DNA from: an uncultured Eubacteriales bacterium
GTDB taxonomy: Bacteria; Bacillota; Clostridia; Christensenellales; Borkfalkiaceae
Reading direction: 5' to 3'
Length of the DNA stretch: 15,012 nucleotides
NCBI GenBank assembly: GCA_900545325.1
Contig: UQZE01000041.1
Span: forward strand, 1 to 15,012
In this document: piece by piece, positions 1 to 9,100 of the stretch
Layout of the letters: each line of letters opens with the position of its first letter
Numbering within the stretch: position 1 is the first letter of the stretch
Program-made: the position numbers and the translations under genes
Notes under the pieces: generated by a model
The model's database searches: none
What the model was told of the DNA's origin: nothing
Seen by the model: only the letters and a program-made list of their open reading frames with translations

Positions 1-1842
1 GCGCTCCAAAAGCAGAAATGGACGCAGATGACCGAAGCGAACATCAGTCGTGAGGACTCTTCGGACGGCGATTACGCCTGTTTGAACCTGCGGGCGAACA
101 CTTCGGCGAAAACTAAATTCGGCGCCCTGCCCCGCCGTTCGGAAGATACCGTTTACAGGCTGAGTTTCAAGTACAAGGGAGGCGCGGCGGACGGCAGCGT
201 AGACATACGCATGGACGGCTACACGCTCGGCGGCACGCAGTTTTATTGGCTGCAAGGCAGCGACGCCGCGCAGGGCATAGCCGCGGATTGGACGGAATAT
301 TCTTACGATTTCAAGGTCGGCGAAGGGCAGGAAATCGTGTTCGTTACGCTCGTCGCGCGGAATGCCGATTATCTCATAGACGAGGTTGAGATCACCTGTC
401 TGGACGAGGACGACCCGATGCAATACGTCATCGGCGGTTCGTTCGGCAACAACGTTGCGCTCGACGAAAACGTACAACTCGTGGAAACGGCCATGCTCGC
501 CAAACAGCCGGACGGTTCTTACGTATATGCGGCGGGCAATCAGACGCCCGAGGGCATCGGTACGGCTGGAGAAGGGCTTGTCGGCTACGGCCGCGGCCGC
601 GTGAATATCAATACCTCCGCATTGCCTAAAGATCAGAAATACAAGGTGAGTTACGAATATCGCGGCGGAATATGGGCCACTACGATCGCGCAGACGCCCA
701 CCGCGGAGGCGATTTACGGCGCGGACATTACGGAATACTTTGAAAACACCGGCCGCGCCGATCCCAAAAACAACGGTTGGAGTTCGATCTTTTCGGAATT
801 CGTCGCGCTGGGAGATTTCGTGAATATTTATGGCGACGCGACCAACACCGAAGTCGGCGCTACGCAGACGTATATCAGAAACATCAAGATCGTCGGGGAG
901 GACGGCGAGGATTATTCCCCCGCCGCGCCCGTCGGCACCGAGGTGGAAGTTCCCGAACTGGAATACGGGGAAAACATATTCCCGTACGGCACGATGGAGG
1001 GAACTGCGGAAAACGACACGGAATGGACGCTTTCGGGCGGCGCGAGAATAACGGGCTTTACCTTTGAAGACGGCAACGAGGGCTATTACCTGGCGTTCCG
1101 CGGCAAAGGCACGGCCGAAAGCCCCGCGGAGGAGATCGAAGCGGCGGCGAAAGATACTTTCGTAAAGGTATACTGCCGTTACTCTTCGGAAGGCGACCTT
1201 ACCTTTAAATTGAAAACGAACGACGGCACCGTGCTGGAAGCGCTCGACACCCTCGACAGCGAAACCGTTCTCGGCAAGACGGTGGCCGTATACGGGCAGT
1301 ACGCTCTGCCGGAGGGAACCACTTCGGTTTCGCTCGTCGTGGAAAACGAAAGCGGATACGCCGCCGTGGCGGACGTCGGTTTCAGAACGCACGCGCACGC
1401 GTTCGTTGCGGACGACGATAAGGAGCATCCCGCGATAGAAGAAACCGCGACGTGCAAAAAAGAAGGGTACGTGCAGAAATACTGCGCCGACTGCGGCGAA
1501 TACGTAACGGTGGAATATACGCCGAAATCCGAACACCGCTGGGGCGAATGGACGGTGGAAGAGGCCGCGAGCTGTATCGTTTCGGGCGTGCAGGTGAGGG
1601 AATGTCTCGACTGCGGCACGAAGGAATCGGAGGTCATTCCCGCTGCGGGGCATCATTTTGAAAACGGCGTTTGCACCGTGTGCGGCGCGGCCGATCCCGA
1701 CCGCGATCCCGGCGCGGATCCCGTGCCGCCCGAAGACAAGGGTTGCAGTTGTAAGGGCGCCGTCGCCGCCGTGCCGTTGGCCGCGCTGCCCGCGCTGGCC
1801 GCCGCGGCGATCGTGATGCTGGCGAGAAGAAAGAAAAACTGA
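1..1842 (+). CDS. Surface-anchored multi-module protein, C-terminal part (5' partial)
   Basis: The reading frame is open from base 1, so the first ATG at 28 is internal and the start lies upstream. The visible 613 residues hold three beta-sandwich, CBM-like modules (about 1-135, 140-303 and 322-465). The first has the usual end pattern of a Trp-Thr-Glu-Tyr strand and a closing Ile-Asp-Glu-Val strand. Next comes a Cys-rich region (about 465-565) with single Cys at 485 and 525 and CxxC pairs at 495/498, 535/538 and 558/561, separated by His-containing linkers. An Asp/Pro-rich linker, a GCSCKG motif (581-586), a hydrophobic helix and an RRKK tail close the protein. No LPXTG is seen. It probably binds glycan or cell-wall material outside the cell, judging from its neighbours. 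No catalytic domain is visible; one could lie in the missing N-terminal part. Family assignment is weak; the anchor and Cys pairs are direct observations. Confidence 0.85.
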   Translation, partial: ALQKQKWTQMTEANISREDSSDGDYACLNLRANTSAKTKFGALPRRSEDTVYRLSFKYKGGAADGSVDIRMDGYTLGGTQFYWLQGSDAAQGIAADWTEYSYDFKVGEGQEIVFVTLVARNADYLIDEVEITCLDEDDPMQYVIGGSFGNNVALDENVQLVETAMLAKQPDGSYVYAAGNQTPEGIGTAGEGLVGYGRGRVNINTSALPKDQKYKVSYEYRGGIWATTIAQTPTAEAIYGADITEYFENTGRADPKNNGWSSIFSEFVALGDFVNIYGDATNTEVGATQTYIRNIKIVGEDGEDYSPAAPVGTEVEVPELEYGENIFPYGTMEGTAENDTEWTLSGGARITGFTFEDGNEGYYLAFRGKGTAESPAEEIEAAAKDTFVKVYCRYSSEGDLTFKLKTNDGTVLEALDTLDSETVLGKTVAVYGQYALPEGTTSVSLVVENESGYAAVADVGFRTHAHAFVADDDKEHPAIEETATCKKEGYVQKYCADCGEYVTVEYTPKSEHRWGEWTVEEAASCIVSGVQVRECLDCGTKESEVIPAAGHHFENGVCTVCGAADPDRDPGADPVPPEDKGCSCKGAVAAVPLAALPALAAAAIVMLARRKKN

Positions 1843-1848
1843 AAAAAT

Positions 1849-1876
1849 TATCCCGCCCGCGGCTGCGGGCGGGATA
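1849..1876. terminator. Strong hairpin between surface protein and first giant glycosidase gene
   Basis: A perfect 12-bp GC-rich stem (1849-1860 with 1865-1876) closes a GGCT loop, seven bases after the stop codon. On the plus strand no T run follows, so it is not a classical intrinsic terminator for the operon. It may act as a partial terminator, an RNA 3'-end stabiliser or a processing site. Read on the minus strand, the A run at 1842-1847 becomes a T tract after the stem, which would make a good terminator in that direction, but no minus-strand gene is seen entering it. Confidence 0.6.
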
Positions 1877-1885
1877 TACCGAAAT

Positions 1886-1891
1886 AAGGAG
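1886..1891 (+). promoter_or_regulatory. Shine-Dalgarno site for the first giant glycosidase
   Basis: AAGGAG lies five bases before the ATG at 1897. It fixes that start and lies just outside the preceding hairpin, so the site stays free when the hairpin forms. Confidence 0.8.
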
Positions 1892-1896
1892 TTCCC

Positions 1897-4800
1897 ATGG
1901 TCAACAAAAAGATAAAAACGGCGTTCTCCGCCCTCTTGGCCGCCATAGCGGTCATGTGTTTTTCCGTCGCTTTCGTTCCCGCGCGGGCGGATGCGGCGGC
2001 CGCGGAAGCAAACGACTTTTCCGCGGCGAACGGCGGGCTGGAAAGCGCGGACGGCGCGCTCCCCGAGGGGTGGTACTTCAAGGAAAAGAGCACCGTCGCC
2101 GTCGATACGGAAGTTTACGCGGAGGAGAAAAATTCCCTGCGCGTAACGCGCAGCAACTATACTGCGGACTTCCAGATGAATTCGACCGAACGCTTTCCCG
2201 TGGAAGGCGGCAAAACGTACCGTTTTTCCTATAAGATAAAATCGGTAAACTGCGATATGGCGAGCGCCGTCGTCAAAGCGACGGTCTATAACGATAAAAA
2301 CGCCGCGGTGGCCGAACGGCAGAGCGGCGAGACCATTCTGAACCGAGGGAGCGAGCCCTCGGGCTGGACGGAAATCTACGTTACCCGCACCCTCCCGTCC
2401 GACGCCGTTTCCGCGAGCGTTTCCATAACGGTTACCAAGGGCGCGGCGGAGTTTTGGCTGGACGACGTAACCGTGCGCGAAGAAAAAGCTTTTTACGAAG
2501 ATTTTTTCGCGGTTACGGACGAGGGGACGCCCGACGGCTGGACGAAGGACGGCGCCGTAACTTTCCGCGACGGCTCTCTGGCGCTCGGCGCGGGCGCGTC
2601 CGCGACCGCGCGGTGGAATACGAATTCCTCCTGCATTTACGAACTGACGTTCGGCTATCAGACGGCGGGCGCGATCAAGGGCGGAGTTCTGCTCACGTAT
2701 TACGATTTCGCCGGCAATGAAAGCGGCACGCTCGCCTTTGCGTTCGGCGAGGCCGTGGAGAAAAAGCAGTTCAAACAGACGTTCACCGTGGAGAGCGCGG
2801 CTTTCGCCTCGATCGCCTTTTTCAACGAGGGCAAGGGCACGGCGCTGATAGACGACGTCGTTATTACGAAAACTTACGACCCCAGAACTTCCGGTTCGGG
2901 ATGGGAGGGGGCATGGGTGTGTTATCCCGCGCAGGACGTGGCCTACGGACTGGAAGGCACGGTTGCGTATTACCGTTATACGTTTGAGCTTTCCGAAGAG
3001 GCCGTTTCCTCCGCAACGCTGCAATTCACCGCGGACGACACCTGGAAATGCTACATCAACGGCGAAGAGTTCGTGGACGACGCCAACAACGGCGTGGAAT
3101 CCTGGGCCAACGTTTCCGTAACGGACGTGGCCGAAATGCTGCGCGCGGGCACGAACGTCTTTGCCTTCGAGATCACCAACATTACTTATTATACGGGCGT
3201 GCTCTTCGATATGAGCGTGCTGTATTCTTCGGGCAAGGTGGAAAGGTTTTATTCTGACGCTTCGGTCGTGAGCGAACTTTCCGAAAACGTCGCCGGCGAC
3301 GGCTGGCGCGGCGCCGATTTCGACGACAGCGCGTGGAAAGAAGTGTACGTGATCGGAAAACCGCCCGTACAGCCCTGGAAAAACGTTGTCTTTGTGGACA
3401 ACAGCGTCGTGCTGGATAAAATGGAAATCAAAAAGTTTTCGATCAGCAAGGACGTTGTGCCGGGAGAACAGGGCTCGATAGAAATGACCGTGCGCATCCC
3501 GCAGAAGATCGAGGAAAATATCGATTTCCGCGTGTATTTCTGGGGGAAATATTCCTCGGATTCCTCCGAGGAGCGCATTCCCGCCGCGCGGCTCACCCGC
3601 GTCAAGGGAAATCCGACTTCCGAATGGAAGGTCAATAAAGATATCAAACTGAAATTCACCTTCGTTCTGCCCGACTATATCGAAAAGGGTTCGTATATGG
3701 TGCAGTTCGATCCGTCGCAGATTTCGGTAACGGGCGACGATAGCTTTGTGGACAACAAGATCCGCGGCTATTATTTCAAGGCGGCGGAAACGGAGAAAAC
3801 GCTCACGCATTCCGAAGTAAAAAAGGACGATAGCGGTACCACGCGGCTCTATATCGACGGGGAGGCCGTCGCGCCCATGCTCTATATGCGCGAACAGACC
3901 ACCGTTTTTCAGTCCTCCTATGTGGAAAATATGTCGGCGGCGGGCGTAAAGCTCGTCTGCCTGCCGAACACCCGTACGTACGATATGAACAAAGCGGGCG
4001 CGGTATGGATCGGTCCCGATATGTATAATTTCGATCCCGTGGACGACGTTATTCTGGAAACGCTCGAAGGCGCTTCGGACGTCAAGCTGATGTTTCATCT
4101 GGACGCCGATCCGCCGACCTGGTGGCTGGAATCGAATCACGGCGAGAGGGCGGTGGACAGCAACGGCGGCACGTATGCGAACGGCGTTTCCTACGCTTCG
4201 GAAAAATGGCGGGAGGATGTGAGCAGATATTATAAGGCGGTGATAGAACACATCCTGTCGCAGCCGTACGCCGACCACATTTTCGCGGTGAAGATTACCG
4301 CGGGGACCACGGTGGAATGGCAGCAGTACGGCATGAGCCTTTCCTCCTGCGGGGATTATTCTCCCGCCGCGCGGAACGCCTTCCGCGCGTGGCTTACGGA
4401 AAAATACGGTTCGGACGCCGCTTTGCGGGCCGCATGGGGCGACGAAAGCGTTACCCTTGCGACCGCCGAGGTTCCCGTCTGGGCGGACAGGGGATCGGGC
4501 AATTACAAATACATACTGGACGGGAAGGAACAGAGAAACGTCATAGATTATCATCTGTTCTATTCCGATATGGTAACGGACAGCATTCTCGCGCTTTCCA
4601 AAGCGGTGAAAGAGGCGTGCGGTTTCCAATGGATCGTCGGCACGTACAACGGATATATCTCCAACAGCCTCACGTACGAGGCGAACAACATCGTCAACGC
4701 CTCCGTTTCGCGGCTGCTCGTTTCCGATTACGTGGACTTTTTCTGCGCGCCGATCTGTTACGATACGCGCATGAGCGGCATGAGCGGCGGCTATATGACC

Positions 4801-6126
4801 ATGGTCGATTCCATACTGAACGCGGGCAAGCTGTTCTTCATGGAATGCGACGAACGCACCGTTTATTTCGAAATAGAGGATATGGAGCCTTATCTTTTGC
4901 AGGAATGGGGCAAAACGTATACGCTGCGCGATACGATAGAACAGCTTAAAAGGGACTTTGCCAACGTGCTCGTCAAGGGCGCGGGGCTCTGGTGGTACGA
5001 TATGTACGGCGGGTGGTTCGACGACCCTGAAATTTACAATCTGATCTCGGTGATGGTGGACGAAATGGAATATTCCATCGCGCACCCGCCCGAAAACCTC
5101 AGCCGCATGGCGTGGGTGGTCGACGACGATCTCGTCGCGACGACCGCGTATAATTTCGACGCGACGTACGCCGTTCTGCAATACGCCGACTACTTCCAGC
5201 AGGAAGAGCTGGCGCACGTGGGCGCGCCCTATGACATGATTTACCTTTCCGACCTCGAAGCGGGGACGGCAAAGGAATACGACGTATACCTGATAAACGC
5301 CGTGGATATCGACGAAACGGAGGCCGCGGCGCTGGAAAGGATAAAGAAAAACGGCGTAACGATCGTTTGGTACGGTATCCCCGGCATCTATGCCGCGGAC
5401 GGTTCGGAAAGCGCGGAACGCATATCGGAAATCGTGGGCATGGATATTGCGCTCACGAACGAAGCGCTCAACTATTCCGTGGTAGTAGAGGGCGAAGATC
5501 CGCTCACCGCGGGCGCGGAAAACTGCTGGTACGGAAAGCGCGAGGCAAACAAGGGCACGGTTACGCCGACCGCTTACGTTACGGATAAAGACGCCGCGGC
5601 GCTGGGCAGGATTTACGGTTCCGATCTGACGGGGCTTGCCAGAAAACAGGTCGAGTCGGCGGACGGCGGCGTCTGGACGTCGGTTTACTCTTCCGTCGCC
5701 TGCATCCCCGCAAGAATTTTGAAAAACGCGCTCACGGCCGCGGGCGGACACGTCTATTGCGAAACGGAGGGCGACGTCGTCTACGCGAACAGCGGTTATG
5801 TGGCGATCAATTCGCCCTACGGCGGCAGGCGCACGGTAAACCTCGAAAGCATCTGCGACGTTTACGACGTTTATAAACGGGAATACGTTGCCAAAAACGT
5901 AACTTCGTTTTCGGTGGATATGGAGGCGGACTCCACGCGGCTGTTCAAGACCGTACCTCCGGGAACGGTGCTCGAAACGCCCTCCTCGCCCGATAAAAAC
6001 GGTCTGCCTGCGGGCGCCGTGATCGGGATATGCGCGGGCGCCGCCGTATTGGCCGGCGCGGCTGTCGCCGCGGCGTTCGCCGTAAGGGCGAAGAAAAAGA
6101 AAAAAGGCGAAAATGATGAAACTTAA
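1897..6126 (+). CDS. Secreted, membrane-anchored GH42-like glycoside hydrolase (1409 aa)
   Basis: An N-terminal signal peptide (about 1-36, hydrophobic core 8-27, Ala-rich cleavage region) leads into two CBM-like beta-sandwich modules (about 44-195 and 199-327). A galactose-binding-like domain follows (about 335-490), resembling the accessory domain of alpha-L-rhamnosidases: Gly-Trp-Glu-Gly-Ala-Trp start, Tyr-Ile-Asn-Gly strand, Asp-Asp-Ser-Ala-Trp turn. Then come an Ig-like segment (about 505-630) and a GH42/clan GH-A-like barrel (about 640-1060). Candidate catalytic residues are Glu807 (TTVEWQQYG) as acid/base and Glu983 (FMECDERT) as nucleophile. A GLWWYDM motif lies at 1030-1036. A Rossmann-like domain similar to the GH42 trimerisation domain (about 1068-1190), a beta-rich tail, a transmembrane helix (about 1371-1396) and a Lys-rich end complete it. 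It probably cleaves a glycan at the outer cell surface, perhaps as a beta-galactosidase; the substrate is unknown. The acid/base Glu lacks the preceding Asn usual in GH42. Its closest relative is the next gene. Confidence 0.88.
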   Translation: MVNKKIKTAFSALLAAIAVMCFSVAFVPARADAAAAEANDFSAANGGLESADGALPEGWYFKEKSTVAVDTEVYAEEKNSLRVTRSNYTADFQMNSTERFPVEGGKTYRFSYKIKSVNCDMASAVVKATVYNDKNAAVAERQSGETILNRGSEPSGWTEIYVTRTLPSDAVSASVSITVTKGAAEFWLDDVTVREEKAFYEDFFAVTDEGTPDGWTKDGAVTFRDGSLALGAGASATARWNTNSSCIYELTFGYQTAGAIKGGVLLTYYDFAGNESGTLAFAFGEAVEKKQFKQTFTVESAAFASIAFFNEGKGTALIDDVVITKTYDPRTSGSGWEGAWVCYPAQDVAYGLEGTVAYYRYTFELSEEAVSSATLQFTADDTWKCYINGEEFVDDANNGVESWANVSVTDVAEMLRAGTNVFAFEITNITYYTGVLFDMSVLYSSGKVERFYSDASVVSELSENVAGDGWRGADFDDSAWKEVYVIGKPPVQPWKNVVFVDNSVVLDKMEIKKFSISKDVVPGEQGSIEMTVRIPQKIEENIDFRVYFWGKYSSDSSEERIPAARLTRVKGNPTSEWKVNKDIKLKFTFVLPDYIEKGSYMVQFDPSQISVTGDDSFVDNKIRGYYFKAAETEKTLTHSEVKKDDSGTTRLYIDGEAVAPMLYMREQTTVFQSSYVENMSAAGVKLVCLPNTRTYDMNKAGAVWIGPDMYNFDPVDDVILETLEGASDVKLMFHLDADPPTWWLESNHGERAVDSNGGTYANGVSYASEKWREDVSRYYKAVIEHILSQPYADHIFAVKITAGTTVEWQQYGMSLSSCGDYSPAARNAFRAWLTEKYGSDAALRAAWGDESVTLATAEVPVWADRGSGNYKYILDGKEQRNVIDYHLFYSDMVTDSILALSKAVKEACGFQWIVGTYNGYISNSLTYEANNIVNASVSRLLVSDYVDFFCAPICYDTRMSGMSGGYMTMVDSILNAGKLFFMECDERTVYFEIEDMEPYLLQEWGKTYTLRDTIEQLKRDFANVLVKGAGLWWYDMYGGWFDDPEIYNLISVMVDEMEYSIAHPPENLSRMAWVVDDDLVATTAYNFDATYAVLQYADYFQQEELAHVGAPYDMIYLSDLEAGTAKEYDVYLINAVDIDETEAAALERIKKNGVTIVWYGIPGIYAADGSESAERISEIVGMDIALTNEALNYSVVVEGEDPLTAGAENCWYGKREANKGTVTPTAYVTDKDAAALGRIYGSDLTGLARKQVESADGGVWTSVYSSVACIPARILKNALTAAGGHVYCETEGDVVYANSGYVAINSPYGGRRTVNLESICDVYDVYKREYVAKNVTSFSVDMEADSTRLFKTVPPGTVLETPSSPDKNGLPAGAVIGICAGAAVLAGAAVAAAFAVRAKKKKKGENDET

Positions 6127-9100
6127 ATTTTCGGTTGCGCGTAAAGTCGCGCTCGCGCTGCTGGCCGCCGTTTTCCTGGCGGCGGCCGCGGGCGCCGCCG
6201 CGTATTCCGCGCGGGAAAGAGCGCTCGTTTCGGCGGCCGCATTCAACGGCGGTTTCGAGTGCGAAACGGGCGCCCTGCCTTCGGGCTGGGATTACAGCGA
6301 CGACAAAAAGGCCTCGGCCGACAAAGAAGTTTTTTTTGGCGGAAAAAGCTCCCTGCGCGTAACTTTTGAGGACTACGTCAATCCCTTTGCCGCCGCGTCG
6401 CGGGAAAAGGCGGCCGTGGAGGGCGGAGAACAATACCGCTTTTCGGTCATGGCAATGTCCCGCTCCTCCCGCTATTCGCAGGCGGTGATCTCCGTAACGC
6501 AGTATGCGGCGGACGGCAGCGTGGTCGTGGCGGAAAAGGAGAGCCCGTCGCTTCTGCTCAATACGGGCGAAGAATGGAGCGGCTGGCAGGAAATCTGGCT
6601 TAAACTCAAGCTCAATCTGAAAACGACACACGTCGGCATTTCCGTAAAGGTTACGGCGGGGCGCGCGGACTGCCGCTTCGACAACGTTACGGCGCGCCCG
6701 AACGACGCCGCGTTTTACGAAGATTTCCGTTCGGTTTCTTCGGACGGCGGCGCCGCGCTCTGGACGGTTTCCGGCGACGCGGAATTTACCGAAGGGGAAC
6801 TGCGGCTGGGCGCGGGCAGTGCGACGGCCGACTGGAACGACATACTCTCTTCCTGCACTTACGAAATCGCGGGGAACGCCCGTTCGTCGGGCGGCGCGTC
6901 GGTCAGGGTGGATTATATTTCCTACCGCGGCGAAACGGCAGGGTCGTTCACCCATGCGCTGCCCGCGGGCGACGGCATGGAAACGTTTTCTTTCGCCGTT
7001 ACCGCGCCTTCGGCCGCTTATGCGAAGATCTCGCTCGTCAACGAAAGCGGGAGCGCCGCGTTCGGGCAGTTGAGCGTGAAACTGAAGGAAAACCCGCGCG
7101 AAACGCGATCGGGCTGGCTGGGCGAATGGATCAGCTGCGGCGGCGAGGAGGCTTTCCACGGCACGGAATACCGTTACCGCTGGTTCAGAAAGAGTTTTTC
7201 CGTGGAAAAGAAAGTGGAGCGGGCCGTCGTGCAGTATACGGGCGACGACCGCATCGAAGGCTACATCAACGGCGGCGGTTCTCTCGGTTCCACCACCTTT
7301 TATTCCACCGTGGTCGCGGACGTTACGGACGAGATCAGGCAGGGGGACAACGTCCTCGCGTTTTACGTAGCGAGCGGCGGCGACTTCTGCGCGATCATCT
7401 TCGATATGACCATCGTCTATGAGGACGGCACCGTCGAACGCGTCTATTCGGACGAAACGACGCGCGGCTTTACGAGAGAGGCCGCGGGCTGGAAGACGAT
7501 TTATTTCAACGACGCCGGCTGGCCCGCCTCGCGCTTTTTCGGCAGGGTGCCCTGCCAGCCGTGGGGCACGATCGATTACAGTTACGTCGTGCCGGCGGGC
7601 GTCAGCGCGGAGCTGAACGCTTTTGACTGCGGAACATCCGTCGCCGCGGGCGACGCGCTGGAGGTTACGCTTTCGGTCACGCCGCAGACGGCCGCTGCGG
7701 AAAATCCCGAAATAAGCGCGGCGCTCATAGGGGAAGAGGGCGAACTGCCCTTTTCTCTGCGGCTCGTTCCCGCGGAGGGGACGGACATGACCTCGTGGAA
7801 GCCGGGCGAAACGGTGCGCGTGGAATACGTTATGGAAATTCCCGATTTCACACAAGCGGGAACGTACGGGATAAAACTCGACGCGCAGGACATATATCTG
7901 ACGAATACCGACGGCAATATCGTCGCGGACGCCGCAATCGCCGTAACGGCCGCGCCCAAAGAACTCATTTCGTCCGAAGTGAAAAAGGACGAAAACGGGG
8001 TAACGCGGCTGTATATCGAGGGCGAAAAAGTCGTTCCCATGATATATCTGCGCGATTTCAGCACAAAGTTCAGCCCCGAGTACGCGGCGGGCATGGCGGA
8101 AGCGGGCGTGGTGCTTATGGAATTTCCCAACACCCGCAACTATTACATGAACGGCCTCGGTCCCGTGTGGACGGGGGTAAATCAATACGATTTCAAAATT
8201 TTCGACGATCTCATCTACGAAACGCTGGAGGGGGCGCCGCATGCGAAGATCATGCTCGCGCTGGACGCCGATCCGCCCGAATGGTGGCTGAACGCAAATC
8301 CCGGCGAGAGGGCGGTGGACAACGAGGGCAACACCTATCAGAACGGCGCTTCGTACGCCTCGGAAAAATGGCGCGAGGCGGCGGGCGAATATTTCAGGGC
8401 AATCCTCACGCACGCCGCGGCGCAGCCGTATGCCGACCACATCTTCGCCGTAAAGATCAGCGCGGGCGCTACCTGCGAATGGCAGCAGTACGGCGTTTCG
8501 CTCACCACGTGCGGCGATTTCTCAACCGCCTCGCGGAATGCGTTCCGCGCCTGGCTGAAAGAAAAATACGGTTCGGACAGGGCGCTCAAAAATGCCTGGG
8601 GCAGGAGCGTTACGCTCGCCTCTGCGGAAATTCCCGCGCTGGAGGAGCGGCAGCCCTCGCAGTATAAAACGGTATTGGGCGCCGATCAGCGCAACGTGAT
8701 AGATTATCATCTGTTCTGTTCGGATATGATCACCGAAAGCATCCTCTATCTTTCGGGCGTGGTCAAGGAGGTTTGTCAGAACAAGTGGATCGTGGGCACG
8801 TATAACGGGTATATGGTCAATTCGCTCACTTACGAGAGCACAAACCTCGTCAACGCCTCTTTCCGCGATCTGCTTACTTCGGATAAACTCGATTTCTTCT
8901 GCGCGCCCGTACTCTACGATTCCCGTATGAGCGGCATGAGCGCGGGATATATGACCATGGTGGACAGTATCCTCGACAACGGCAAAATGTTTTTCATGGA
9001 GGTGGACGAACGCACCGTTCTCTACGACGATTCGGGCTGGCAGGACGCTTATCTTCTGCAGGAATGGGGGCAGACGTACACCATGCGCGACACGATAGAA

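Noticed and set aside
4317..4949. Plus-strand open frame of 210 codons inside the first giant glycosidase
   Set aside because: It is a shadow of the catalytic barrel in a second frame, Arg-rich, and without a ribosome site. The same holds for the shadow at 7795-8667 in the paralogue.
5945..8440. Long minus-strand open frame of 831 codons across both glycosidase genes
   Set aside because: It lies antisense to two clearly homologous coding regions. Its translation is Arg-rich and low in recognisable motifs, as expected from the complement of GC-rich codons.
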